Positions 1-7,663 of a stretch of 41,288 nucleotides of DNA are shown here, one piece after another. The notes under the pieces were generated by a model. That model ran no database searches, was not told the DNA's origin, and saw only the letters and a program-made list of their open reading frames with translations. A program made the position numbers and the translations under genes. Source of the DNA: Acidimicrobiaceae bacterium. Its GTDB lineage: Bacteria > Actinomycetota > Acidimicrobiia > Acidimicrobiales > Aldehydirespiratoraceae. The DNA lies in NCBI GenBank assembly GCA_009845995.1, contig VXYK01000017.1, positions 1 through 41,288 on the forward strand, in the 5' to 3' direction. Position 1 is the first letter of the stretch. Each line of letters opens with the position of its first letter.

Positions 1-43
1 GCCAGCGGCCGTATCGCGGCCGCTGGCACCACCCGGTTCATCA

Positions 44-1285
44 GTGGTGACTCCGCCGGTTCGGGTGCCGCCCCCTCCACCGCCCCCCGGTTCGCCTCGG
101 GCTACGCTGTACACCAAGTTGCCGGGAGATTCAGTGCCTGCTGAAAAAAGTTGGGATGGTTCGGCTTGGCTTAGGGGGATCTTTGCTCTACTCACTGTGT
201 TCATTCTGCTTGTTGCCGGTTTTGTCGTAGGGCGGTTTGGGTCCGGCGAGAACTCGAAGGGGCCATCGTCGCTCGGCGCAGATGATGTGGCCGAACGTGG
301 AGTTGACAGCCGTAGTGTTTCTTCTGGCGGGTCGGAACCGACTGCACAGACTCTGGACTCCTTCCTTGAAGTGGAACAGATGCCATTGGAGGGAATCTCA
401 TCGGAACCCGTCGCTGATGTCGCCGATGTTGTAAGCCCGTCAATCGTGATGATAGTGACCGAAAAGGAGCAAGGCTCTGGAGTGGTTTGGGACGCTGCCA
501 ACGGATACATCGTCACCAACAACCATGTGGTCGAAACCAGCACCAACGTCGATGTTGAGTTCCCCGATGGGCAGACCGTCGTCGGAACTGTCATCGGTGG
601 CGACTCCACTCGTGATCTGGCAGTCATCGGCGTTGATCCCGATGAGGTAAATTCCTTGGTCCAAGCGGTCTTCGCCCCCACCTCTGAAGTAAGGGTGGGT
701 CAGTTGGCCGTCGCCATCGGCGGCCCCTTCGGACTCGATCAAAGCGTCACCGCAGGAGTGGTGAGCGCGGTCAACCGAGTTGCCGAGGGAGGCTCAGACC
801 GAGAGAGTCCCGGCCCCGTGGAGATGATCCAGACCGATGCGCCTATCAACCCAGGCAACTCTGGGGGTGCTTTGGCCGACCGTTTCGGCCGCGTCATTGG
901 CATCAGTACTCTGATCCGGACCACGAGTCTCTCTGGTGGCAGCATCGGCCTGGGATTCGCAATTCCGTCGGACACGGTTGTCTTGATTGCCGGTCGCATC
1001 GTCAGAGGCGAGTCTCTCGATGTGGGCTTCCTCGGTATTCAAGGTGAGACACCCACTGACGGCTCGCCGGGTGCCCTGGTGACATCGGTTGTCGATGGTT
1101 CGCCTGCCGACGACAGCGGGATCAAGGCCGGCGACCTCATTGTTGCGGTCAATGGCAAGGAGATTTCTTCGATGGCAGATTTGGCTGCGGAGATCAAACT
1201 CTTCCGCCCAGGCGAAGCGGTCGACATCTTGTTGCTTCGCGACGGCACCCGGCTGACTGTGCGGGCGATTCTCACCTCTGCCTGA
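44..1285 (+). CDS. HtrA/DegP-like S1C serine protease with PDZ domain
   Basis: Membrane-anchored trypsin-like protease of the HtrA family, expected to degrade or sense misfolded proteins outside the membrane. Residues 1-40 are Pro-rich and cytosolic, residues 43-65 are one transmembrane helix, and the protease domain runs from about 120 to 315. The catalytic triad is visible: H161 in NNHVVE, D191 in TRDLAVI and S273 in GNSGGA. A single PDZ domain follows (about 325-413). The first start codon in the window is GTG at 44 (a second GTG follows directly), but the frame is open to base 2 upstream, so the Pro-rich cytosolic tail may be longer and its start may lie outside. It ends 33 bases before ftsY on the same strand. 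Family assignment is firm; the substrate is unknown. Confidence 0.9.
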   Translation: MVTPPVRVPPPPPPPGSPRATLYTKLPGDSVPAEKSWDGSAWLRGIFALLTVFILLVAGFVVGRFGSGENSKGPSSLGADDVAERGVDSRSVSSGGSEPTAQTLDSFLEVEQMPLEGISSEPVADVADVVSPSIVMIVTEKEQGSGVVWDAANGYIVTNNHVVETSTNVDVEFPDGQTVVGTVIGGDSTRDLAVIGVDPDEVNSLVQAVFAPTSEVRVGQLAVAIGGPFGLDQSVTAGVVSAVNRVAEGGSDRESPGPVEMIQTDAPINPGNSGGALADRFGRVIGISTLIRTTSLSGGSIGLGFAIPSDTVVLIAGRIVRGESLDVGFLGIQGETPTDGSPGALVTSVVDGSPADDSGIKAGDLIVAVNGKEISSMADLAAEIKLFRPGEAVDILLLRDGTRLTVRAILTSA

Positions 1286-1318
1286 GCCGGCAGGCAGAGC
1301 AGATAGAATCCAGCGGCA

Positions 1319-2398
1319 ATGTTCCTCGTCGTAATCGTTGCCGTAGCGGCGCTGATTCTCATCGGATTCTCTTGGTATTTTCTCGCCCGAGACCGCCGTC
1401 TTGAGCGACGCGACCCCTCGGAGGTCGAAGCGCCTGACCAGGGGTCAGTGGTGGTTGCGCCTTCGGCCGAAACTGCTGGGCCGGCACCCAAATTCAGGGA
1501 TCGGCTCGGTACAGCGCGTTCTGCCCTCGGCGGTTATCTGGGTTCAGTGTTCGGTCGTGGAGCTATCAACGAACAGACCTGGAACGACCTTGAAGATGCG
1601 TTGATCAGGGCCGATGTCGGCGTCTCCACAGCAGCTGAGATCATTTCGGTGGTTCGTGCGAAGGCCGCCGACGAAGGCTTCGACGACGCGTCGCAACTCG
1701 CTGATCTTGTGAAGGCTGAGATCGTCTCCCGCCTTGATGGATTTGATCGCTCCTTGAGCCTTGACGTTGCGGCCGCGCAAGGAGAGTCCGGACCTGCGGT
1801 ATGGCTGTTCGTCGGCGTCAACGGCGTCGGCAAGACCACCACCATCGGCAAATTGGCCCAACGGCAGTCGGTGGCGGGTCGTTCAGTCGTGCTCGCCGCG
1901 GGGGACACGTTCCGTGCCGCTGCTGTTGAGCAGCTAGCGGTCTGGTCGGAGCGCAGCAATGTTGAGATCGTGCGCGGGTCTAAAGGAGCTGATCCTTCGT
2001 CGGTTGTGTTCGACGCAATCGAGCACGCAGCCGCGCGTTCGGCCCCGCTGGTCATGGCTGATACCGCCGGCCGACTCCAGACAAGAACAAACCTGATGGA
2101 GGAGTTGCGCAAGGTGCGCCGCGTGGCCGACAAAGGATCTGGAACGGTAACCGAAACTCTGCTGGTAATTGATGCAACAACCGGCCAGAACGGGCTGTCG
2201 CAGGCACGGCAGTTCACTGAAGCAGTGGACGTGACCGGCGTGATTCTCACCAAACTCGACGGTTCAGCCAAAGGCGGGATCGTGATCGCAATCCACTCAG
2301 AACTGGGGATTCCGGTCAAACTCGCAGGTCTCGGTGAGGGTATTGGCGACCTGGTCGACTTCGATCCCGTTGAGTTCGTCGACGCCCTCTTCACCTAG
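1319..2398 (+). CDS. ftsY: Signal recognition particle receptor FtsY
   Basis: SRP receptor GTPase that docks ribosome-SRP complexes at the cytoplasmic membrane. Residues 1-23 form a transmembrane helix, followed by a charged linker to about 55 and the NG domain (about 60-359). Nucleotide-binding motifs are clear: P-loop GVNGVGKT at 166-173, DTAGR at 248-252, and TKLDGSAKGG at 311-320. An N-terminal membrane helix instead of the long acidic A domain of E. coli FtsY is typical of actinobacteria. The ATG at 1319 is the only start that keeps this helix. Its partner ffh follows after about 80 bases, so both SRP GTPases are probably expressed together. Confidence 0.97.
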   Translation: MFLVVIVAVAALILIGFSWYFLARDRRLERRDPSEVEAPDQGSVVVAPSAETAGPAPKFRDRLGTARSALGGYLGSVFGRGAINEQTWNDLEDALIRADVGVSTAAEIISVVRAKAADEGFDDASQLADLVKAEIVSRLDGFDRSLSLDVAAAQGESGPAVWLFVGVNGVGKTTTIGKLAQRQSVAGRSVVLAAGDTFRAAAVEQLAVWSERSNVEIVRGSKGADPSSVVFDAIEHAAARSAPLVMADTAGRLQTRTNLMEELRKVRRVADKGSGTVTETLLVIDATTGQNGLSQARQFTEAVDVTGVILTKLDGSAKGGIVIAIHSELGIPVKLAGLGEGIGDLVDFDPVEFVDALFT

Positions 2399-2477
2399 CG
2401 CCACCGACCAGTCCGCCCGCTCTGAGGCTAGTCTTCCCAGCCTGAGAACGGGCCGGCGCCGCTAGTCTGAACGGACC

Positions 2478-3908
2478 ATGTTCGAAACGCTCTCAAACCG
2501 CTTTGAAGGCATCTTCAAAGGCATTAGAGGCAGAGGCAAACTCACTCAAACCGACATCGAAGAGACGCTGGCTGAGATTCGGCTCGCCCTGCTCGAAGCG
2601 GACGTCAATCTCGACGTAGTCGACTCGATGGTGGCACGGATCCGCGAACGTGCCGAAGGCCAAGAACTCTCCAGAGCCCTCAATCCGAGCCAGCAGGTCA
2701 TCAAGATTGTCCTAGACGAGTTGACAGTCAGCCTCGGCGGCGAAGCGATGAGGCTCAGCTACGCGTCCAAACCTCCGACCGTCGTGTTGATGGCAGGTCT
2801 GCAAGGTTCGGGAAAGACCACAAACTCCGCAAAATTGGCGCAATGGTTCAAGAAACAAGGCCGCCATCCGCTGCTTGTCGGTGCGGACCTGCAACGCCCT
2901 GCAGCAGTGGAACAGCTCCGCACCCTGGGCGAACAGATCGACGTTCCGGTTTTTTCTGAGACGAGCCGCCCGGTGCGGGTCGCCCGCAAAGCGATCAAAG
3001 AAGCCAACCGCACCGCTCGAGATGTGGTGATCGTCGACACCGCCGGACGACTCGCAATCGACGAAGAGCTGATGGCCGAGATCGGTGACATCTCCTCAGC
3101 GGTCCAACCCCACTACACGTTCCTCGTCGTGGACGCCATGACCGGCCAAGACGCCGTCACCATGGCACGAGCGTTCGACGAGACCCTGGCTCTTGACGGG
3201 GTGATTCTCACCAAACTCGACGGTGATGCCCGCGGGGGAGCCGCTCTGTCGGTGAAAGAAGTCGTCGGCAAGCCGATTGCGTTTGCGTCGACGGGGGAGA
3301 AGATCGAAGACTTCGACACGTTCCATCCCGATCGGTTGGCCAGCCGCATCCTCGGCATGGGAGATGTTGAGACCCTCATTGAAAAAGCAGAGGAAGCGTT
3401 CGAGGCCGAGCAGGCTGAACAGGCGGCCGCTCGTCTGCTTGAAGGCACGTTCACGCTTGAGGACTTCCTGGAGCAGATGCAACAGATCAAGAAAATGGGT
3501 CCGTTGGGGAATCTCGTGGGAATGATGCCGGGAATCCCCAAAGAGGCTCGTGACGTCGAGATAGACGACCGGCACCTGGCACGTATCGAGGGAATTATTC
3601 GCTCGATGACACCAGCAGAGAGGATTCAACCCGACATCATCAACGGGTCACGGCGTCTGCGGATCGCGAACGGCTCAGGCGTGCAGCCGACTGAAGTGAG
3701 GCAATTGATCGATCAGTTCTCCCAGATGCGCCAGATGATGAAGCAGTTCGCCGGACTCGGTTCCAAGAAGGTGAACCCGAGAACCCGCAGCAAGGGCAAA
3801 AAAGGAAAACAGAGGCGTGGTGGCCGTGTCACCGAAAAAGGTCCCGCCAAGGTGCCGAAGATGCCGCTGTCTCTACCGGGCCTTGAAGATCGAGTCGGTG
3901 GGTTTTAG
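2478..3908 (+). CDS. ffh: Signal recognition particle protein Ffh (SRP54)
   Basis: GTPase that binds signal sequences and 4.5S RNA and targets nascent membrane proteins to FtsY. The N domain covers residues 1-95. The G domain carries GLQGSGKT (107-114), DTAG (187-190) and TKLDGDARGG (245-254). The M domain (about 300-440) has the Met-rich QQIKKMGPLGNL segment, and a Lys/Arg-rich tail follows. The length of 476 residues is usual. No strong Shine-Dalgarno lies before the ATG. The TAG stop shares its G with a GTG that opens a 40-codon ORF leading to rpsP. No 4.5S RNA gene was recognised in this window. Confidence 0.97.
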   Translation: MFETLSNRFEGIFKGIRGRGKLTQTDIEETLAEIRLALLEADVNLDVVDSMVARIRERAEGQELSRALNPSQQVIKIVLDELTVSLGGEAMRLSYASKPPTVVLMAGLQGSGKTTNSAKLAQWFKKQGRHPLLVGADLQRPAAVEQLRTLGEQIDVPVFSETSRPVRVARKAIKEANRTARDVVIVDTAGRLAIDEELMAEIGDISSAVQPHYTFLVVDAMTGQDAVTMARAFDETLALDGVILTKLDGDARGGAALSVKEVVGKPIAFASTGEKIEDFDTFHPDRLASRILGMGDVETLIEKAEEAFEAEQAEQAAARLLEGTFTLEDFLEQMQQIKKMGPLGNLVGMMPGIPKEARDVEIDDRHLARIEGIIRSMTPAERIQPDIINGSRRLRIANGSGVQPTEVRQLIDQFSQMRQMMKQFAGLGSKKVNPRTRSKGKKGKQRRGGRVTEKGPAKVPKMPLSLPGLEDRVGGF

Positions 3909-4030
3909 TGGACACTTCTGCGTTGTTGGCTCGCAAGGTTGGAATTGACGCGGGTACGGAGATTGAATTGAGCGGTCGCTCGGCTGATGCCGCGCTCGCT
4001 AATTCAGCAGTCAACGACGATAAGTCCTAA
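3908..4030 (+). CDS. Possible 40-residue protein filling the ffh-rpsP gap
   Basis: A short ORF starts with GTG overlapping the ffh stop (TAGTG) and ends with TAA at 4028-4030, 17 bases before the rpsP ATG, so it exactly fills the gap between two essential genes. The product starts [14 protein letters not shown] and is polar and Ala-rich, with no Cys, membrane helix or motif I recognise. About 23 of 40 codons end in G or C, in line with local coding sequence. Overlapping start and position suggest translational coupling to ffh. It could instead be non-coding leader sequence of rpsP. No function is assigned. Confidence 0.45.
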   Translation: MDTSALLARKVGIDAGTEIELSGRSADAALANSAVNDDKS

Positions 4031-4047
4031 AGAGAAACCGAGAACAA

Positions 4048-4431
4048 ATGGCCGTCAAGCTCCGCCTTATGCGGATGGGCAAGAAAAAGCAGCCCACTTA
4101 TCGCGTTGTCGCCGCCGACTCGCGCTCGCCCCGCGATGGGCGCTTCATTGAGATCATCGGGACCTACGAACCCCGTCAGGAACCTTCGGTGATCAAGATC
4201 GACAATGACCGTGCACTCCACTGGCTCCGTCACGGTGCTCAACCGACGGATCGGGTCGAGAAGTTGTTGAAGATCTCCGGCGCCTGGGAACTGCACACAG
4301 GCCAGCCTGTTGACCAACCAGTTGCTGCGGCGGTGTCGGCCAAATCAGCAACATCTCCAAGCACCGCCGAGGCTACCGCTGAGGCCGAGGACTCCGAAGC
4401 GGGCAGTTCCGAAGTCGATGGAGGTGACTAG
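4048..4431 (+). CDS. rpsP: 30S ribosomal protein S16
   Basis: Small-subunit assembly protein. The first 80 residues show the S16 core: [20 protein letters not shown], then [11 protein letters not shown] and IGTYEPR. The remaining roughly 45 residues are an Ala/Glu/Ser-rich acidic tail beyond the usual bacterial S16 of about 80-90 residues; such tails are common in actinobacteria. A purine-rich stretch (AAAGAGAAACCGAGAA) precedes the ATG. It leads the rpsP-khpA-rimM-trmD cluster, with 2 bases to khpA. Confidence 0.97.
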   Translation: MAVKLRLMRMGKKKQPTYRVVAADSRSPRDGRFIEIIGTYEPRQEPSVIKIDNDRALHWLRHGAQPTDRVEKLLKISGAWELHTGQPVDQPVAAAVSAKSATSPSTAEATAEAEDSEAGSSEVDGGD

Positions 4432-4433
4432 CG

Positions 4434-4679
4434 ATGTCGGCAGAATCAGCCCAGGCAGTTTGTGAGTACGTCGTCAGGCAGATGGTTGACAACCCGGACG
4501 CGGTTCGTGTGGAGGCTTCGAGACATGACGGCACACTTCGCCTTGACGTGACCGTTGGTGAAGGTGACATGGGCCGTGTGATCGGCAGGCGCGGTCGTGT
4601 GGCCGGAGCGATTCGTACTGTTGTGAGGGCCGCCGGTTATGAAGAAGGCACCTCAATCGAGGTCGAGTTTGTCGACTGA
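4434..4679 (+). CDS. khpA: KH-domain RNA-binding protein KhpA
   Basis: Single KH-domain protein of the YlqC/KhpA family (81 residues, the usual size). The RNA-binding GxxG loop is seen in VIGRRGRVAGAIRTVV at about residues 49-64. KhpA acts with KhpB on RNA and affects cell envelope growth in Gram-positives. It lies between rpsP and rimM as in many actinobacteria and firmicutes and was probably annotated in older genomes as an RNA-binding protein. Start ATG at 4434, two bases after the rpsP stop, implies coupling. Confidence 0.93.
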   Translation: MSAESAQAVCEYVVRQMVDNPDAVRVEASRHDGTLRLDVTVGEGDMGRVIGRRGRVAGAIRTVVRAAGYEEGTSIEVEFVD

Positions 4680-4703
4680 GTCGACTGACATGCGCGGGCT
4701 TTG

Positions 4704-5216
4704 ATGCTGGAAGTCGGCCGCATCAACCGCCCGCACGGTGTACGCGGCGACGTGGTGGTCTCGTTGACAACCAATCGCGCGGAGCGTCTCAAAACTGGTG
4801 CTGTCCTGGCTTCGGAAGACCGTGAGTTCGTTGTCCGCGACAGCAGGTTGCACAAAGGCGGTTGGATCGTCGCCTTCGAGGGGGTGAGCGACCGAAGTGC
4901 TGCCGAGGCGGTCAGCGGCACGGTTCTATATGCTGAACCCATCAATGACCCCGACGAGTTGTGGGTCCATGAGTTGATAGGTGCTGTGGTGGTTGATCAG
5001 CACGATATTTCGAGGGGCACCGTGGTACGGGTGATCGGAAACCCTGCGAGCGACCTCTTGGAACTGGAGAGCGGAGCGCTTGTGCCGGTCAGATTCGTGA
5101 CTGACCTACTACCGACGGAGCGAATCACCGTGGATGTACCCGACGGTATTTTCGACCTAACGGTCGACGTTGGCGCCGCTGAGTCCCACCACCACGAGTC
5201 CGGGGGATCATCGTGA
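4704..5216 (+). CDS. rimM: 16S rRNA processing protein RimM
   Basis: Ribosome maturation factor that helps 30S assembly around S19. The N-terminal RimM beta-barrel begins LEVGRINRPHGVRGDVVV, and the C-terminal PRC-barrel begins around ELIGAVVVDQ and continues through VIGNPASDLLELE with VRFVTDL. The ATG at 4704 is taken as start; an in-frame TTG directly before it at 4701 would add one residue. The stop TGA overlaps the trmD GTG (GTGA), a coupling that is conserved in this cluster. Confidence 0.95.
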   Translation: MLEVGRINRPHGVRGDVVVSLTTNRAERLKTGAVLASEDREFVVRDSRLHKGGWIVAFEGVSDRSAAEAVSGTVLYAEPINDPDELWVHELIGAVVVDQHDISRGTVVRVIGNPASDLLELESGALVPVRFVTDLLPTERITVDVPDGIFDLTVDVGAAESHHHESGGSS

Positions 5217-5950
5217 GCGGGTTTCGGATCGATGTCTTCACGATCTTCACGAAGATGCTTGACACGGTCGTCGATGAATCGGTGATTGGCAGAGGGCGCC
5301 GCGACGGTCATCTTGATGTGCGTATCCATGACCTGCGAGCGCACGCCACCGGGGTGCATCAGTCCGTTGACGACGCCCCGTTCGGAGGAGGAGCCGGGAT
5401 GGTCATGTCACCAACCCCGCTGTTCGCCGCGGTCGAGGCGGTCGAACCAGCACGGCCCCTGCTGTATTTGTCCCCCGCGGGGCGGCGCTTCGACCAGTCC
5501 ATGGCCCAGGAATTGGCCAATGGAGGGGGGTTCTCCCTTCTGTGCGGCCGTTATGAGGGGATCGATGAGCGAGTGCGACAACATCTCGTAGACGGGGAAG
5601 TGTCGGTGGGCGATGTCGTGCTTGCCGGTGGCGAAGTCCCGGCGCTGCTCATAGTTGAGGCTGTGGGCCGACTGGTGCCGGGAGTCCTCGGCAATGCCGA
5701 CAGCACCACGGAAGAATCGTTTTCCGATGGGCTGCTCGAGTATCCCCACTACACGCGGCCCGCACAGTTCAGAGACTGGACTGTGCCAGAAGTGCTGCGT
5801 TCGGGCGACCATGGTCGGGTCCAGCGATGGCGAAAAGCCCAATCACTGCGACGAACGATTGACCGTCGCCCCGATCTGATCGCTCAACGCGGGGGTTTGA
5901 GCGAAGCCGACTCGGAACTGTTGGCAGAATTCGGACTTCTGAACCCCTAG
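5213..5950 (+). CDS. trmD: tRNA (guanine-37-N1)-methyltransferase TrmD
   Basis: SAM-dependent methyltransferase making m1G37 in tRNA, which prevents +1 frameshifting. The SPOUT knot sequences are visible: [13 protein letters not shown] (about 109-121) and [16 protein letters not shown] (about 130-145). The N-terminal FRIDVFTIF and the C-terminal [15 protein letters not shown] are also typical. GTG start overlaps the rimM stop by four bases. 245 residues is normal. About 98 non-coding bases separate it from rplS. Confidence 0.96.
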   Translation: MSGFRIDVFTIFTKMLDTVVDESVIGRGRRDGHLDVRIHDLRAHATGVHQSVDDAPFGGGAGMVMSPTPLFAAVEAVEPARPLLYLSPAGRRFDQSMAQELANGGGFSLLCGRYEGIDERVRQHLVDGEVSVGDVVLAGGEVPALLIVEAVGRLVPGVLGNADSTTEESFSDGLLEYPHYTRPAQFRDWTVPEVLRSGDHGRVQRWRKAQSLRRTIDRRPDLIAQRGGLSEADSELLAEFGLLNP

Positions 5951-6048
5951 AAGGGTGTCGCTTTGAGAAGTCCCCTCTAGGCTTGCTTCTCGGTCCGTTC
6001 GGTGTTCGAGCGGTCAGTTCTCCTGTTCTCACCGCCGCGGAGCTTGCG

Positions 6049-6396
6049 ATGCAGCCCACAGACGTCATCGACAACCTTATTGAAACCGAGGACATCCCGG
6101 ATTTCGGTCCAGGTGACACGCTCAAGGTCCATGTTCGCGTCATGGAGGGCAACCGCGCTCGCACCCAGGTTTTCGAGGGTGTGGTGATCCGTCGTCAGGG
6201 AAGCGGCATCCGCGAGACCTACACGGTGCGCAAGCTGAGCTTCGGCGTCGGCGTTGAACGGACATTTCCGCTGTACACCCCGATCGTGGAGCGAATTGAG
6301 CGAGTAACCCGTGGCGACGTTCGTCGCGCCAAGCTCTACTACCTCCGCGACCGGATCGGCAAGGCTGCGCGGGTCAAGGAGAAGCGCGACGGCTGA
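6049..6396 (+). CDS. rplS: 50S ribosomal protein L19
   Basis: Large-subunit protein at the 30S-50S interface. The start at ATG 6049 gives 115 residues beginning [19 protein letters not shown] and matches the family length; the frame is open further upstream to 5983 but the extra residues do not look like L19. A purine-rich GCGGAG sits 8-9 bases before the ATG. Core motifs [28 protein letters not shown] and [19 protein letters not shown] are present. It is the last recognisable gene of the rpsP-rplS cluster; the usual lepB and rnhB do not follow. Confidence 0.96.
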   Translation: MQPTDVIDNLIETEDIPDFGPGDTLKVHVRVMEGNRARTQVFEGVVIRRQGSGIRETYTVRKLSFGVGVERTFPLYTPIVERIERVTRGDVRRAKLYYLRDRIGKAARVKEKRDG

Positions 6397-6429
6397 ACCC
6401 CGCGGCTTCGGTCTGTGGTGAATCTGTCC

Positions 6430-6473
6430 TGAAGCGCTGTACTTGAATCCGCTGTCCCTGAATGCGCTGTCAC
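6430..6473 (+). repeat. Three imperfect 14-15-base tandem repeats
   Basis: Three adjacent copies of a unit close to TGAATGCGCTGTCCC occupy 6430-6443, 6444-6458 and 6459-6473, between rplS and yraN. Each shares TGAA and CGCTGT. Function is unknown; the last copy forms the left arm of the hairpin at 6464-6478. Confidence 0.6.
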
Positions 6474-6478
6474 AGCGC
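6464..6478 (+). terminator. Hairpin after rplS, possible terminator
   Basis: A perfect 6-bp stem GCGCTG/CAGCGC with loop TCA lies 68 bases past the rplS stop and is followed by the moderately T-rich GTCTCTATTGT. There is no true T-run, so termination is only a possibility. It ends 18 bases before the yraN ATG. Confidence 0.35.
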
Positions 6479-6495
6479 GTCTCTATTGTCCGTGG

Positions 6496-6837
6496 ATGGA
6501 CAAATCACGGGTCTCTCTGGGGCGTTGGGGTGAAGAACTTGTTGCCAGATCGTACGAATCCGCAGGGTACGAAGTGCTTGACCGCAACTGGAAGATCAAG
6601 GGTGGCGAGCTTGATCTCGTGCTCGGCCGTCGAGGTGAGATCGTCTTCTGCGAGGTGAAGACTCGCTCGTCGGATCGCTTCGGGAGCGCGGTTGAAGCCG
6701 TCGGACCGCGCAAGCAACAACTTCTGCGTCGCACCGCCTTGTCGTGGCTTGAACAACATGGGTCCGGAGGTCGGCTGCGGTTCGACGTTGCCTCAGTCGT
6801 CGCGGGACGAGTCACCATCATCACCTCGGCCTTTTGA
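6496..6837 (+). CDS. yraN: YraN-family (UPF0102) endonuclease-like protein
   Basis: A 113-residue protein with the restriction-endonuclease-like core of the UPF0102/YraN family: GRWGEELVARSYESAGYEVL, then GGELDLVLGRRGEIVFCEVK with the D/ExK-type acidic residues and Lys, followed by VEAVGPRKQQLLRRTALSWL. Biochemical role is unsettled; it is often found near comM and dprA, as here and in Mycobacterium. ATG at 6496 matches the expected N-terminus. It is separated from rplS by repeats and a hairpin. Confidence 0.9.
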   Translation: MDKSRVSLGRWGEELVARSYESAGYEVLDRNWKIKGGELDLVLGRRGEIVFCEVKTRSSDRFGSAVEAVGPRKQQLLRRTALSWLEQHGSGGRLRFDVASVVAGRVTIITSAF

Positions 6838-6867
6838 GGAGGGGGTTCGTGAGTGGGGATCGTCTCG

Positions 6868-7077
6868 CTAGCGGCGTTGGGAGCGGGTCTTTCGACCCAT
6901 CCAGCAGCCGCGGTGCCAGTGCCTTCTCAGATCGGGCGTGTCGACGGGAACCACCACGTAGTGGCCGGTGCCAACCGGGATCTCGCGGTTGCAGTTCGGG
7001 CAGAGATAGCTTTTGTTCGCTTGGTACGGCTGCAAGAACTTGACGTCGACCTCGCCGTATCCTTCCGGGTCGTCCAT
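6868..7077 (-). CDS. Small protein with putative zinc-binding CxxC/HxxC motif
   Basis: A 69-residue product. A CPNC knuckle (C26, C29) and a later HWHRGCW segment (H55, C58) look like the four ligands of one zinc site. An aromatic N-terminus (FLQPYQANKSYLC) and a basic tail (GRKTRSQRR) flank it. I recognise the type from actinobacterial genomes, where similar small CPxC proteins are annotated variously, but no function is established from sequence. Its ATG overlaps the TGA of an upstream minus-strand ORF (ATGA), so both are probably one transcript. The long plus-strand frames here are shadows. Confidence 0.75.
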   Translation of the reverse strand: MDDPEGYGEVDVKFLQPYQANKSYLCPNCNREIPVGTGHYVVVPVDTPDLRRHWHRGCWMGRKTRSQRR

Positions 7078-7187
7078 CAGCCGAAGATCGCCCAGAGAAC
7101 CAGCACTGCTGCGACTAGGAGCCCAGCACCCACGTACAGATAGTCCGTCGGTCGGCGCCGGTGTGGGCGAGTGGGATCCATACCCAT
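7077..7187 (-). CDS. Tiny single-pass membrane protein
   Basis: A 36-residue product starting MGMDPTRPHRRRPTDYLYVG: a basic, Pro-rich N-terminus, then one hydrophobic helix AGLLVAAVLVLWAIFG ending at the C-terminus. A second ATG two codons later (7181) is an equally good start. Longer in-frame starts up to 7271 would run into the cytochrome gene on the other strand. Its stop TGA overlaps the ATG of the Cys/His protein. Positive-inside rule suggests a cytosolic N-terminus. Function unknown. Confidence 0.6.
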   Translation of the reverse strand: MGMDPTRPHRRRPTDYLYVGAGLLVAAVLVLWAIFG

Positions 7188-7233
7188 CTTGTCAGTATGG
7201 TCTGTCGAGCTGAATTTACCTGTTGGAGTCGCA

Positions 7234-7578
7234 GTGCGTCGCAACCTGTTCACATTGATAGCGGTCGGCATTCTCGTCGTCTCCTGCGCGGGGGACCCCC
7301 CGGACGTGCCGCTGGGGCCCGATGGGCAGCCGGACCCGGTCCTGGTCCAGGGTCGGGCCGTCTATGCCGAGCATTGCGCTTCGTGTCACGGTCGAGGCGG
7401 CGGCGGTGGACAGGGGCCGAAGTTGAATGACGGGACGGTCCTCGAGACCTATCAGAACATCGAAGACCAGGTTGCGGTGGTGTTTGACGGCAAGGGTTCG
7501 ATGCCCTCTTTCTCCAAGCGGTTGACTCAAGCGCAGATTGAGTCGGTCACCCGATATACAAGAGAGGTGCTGAGCTGA
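7234..7578 (+). CDS. Lipoprotein c-type cytochrome
   Basis: A class I cytochrome c domain attached to the outer face of the membrane by a lipid anchor. From GTG 7234, which has GGAG seven bases upstream, the product begins MRRNLFTLIAVGILVVSCAG, a lipoprotein signal with lipidated C18. The heme site is C48-A-S-C51-H52, and M90 in GKGSMPSF is the likely distal ligand. A Gly-rich loop follows the heme motif. An in-frame GTG at 7171 would add 21 residues without a signal character and was rejected. The gene stands alone, so its electron partner is not evident. Confidence 0.88.
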   Translation: MRRNLFTLIAVGILVVSCAGDPPDVPLGPDGQPDPVLVQGRAVYAEHCASCHGRGGGGGQGPKLNDGTVLETYQNIEDQVAVVFDGKGSMPSFSKRLTQAQIESVTRYTREVLS

Positions 7579-7663
7579 GCGGTGTCACACGCTCTGCCTA
7601 GTGTCATTTGGACGCTCGCTGTGTGCGAAAGACAGCCTTCATTTCTCTCTCAAAGGTTGTCTC

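Noticed and set aside
6853..7143. Plus-strand 96-codon ORF between yraN and the cytochrome
   Set aside because: The minus strand here carries the CPNC...HWHRGC protein and its coupled membrane peptide, which are more gene-like.
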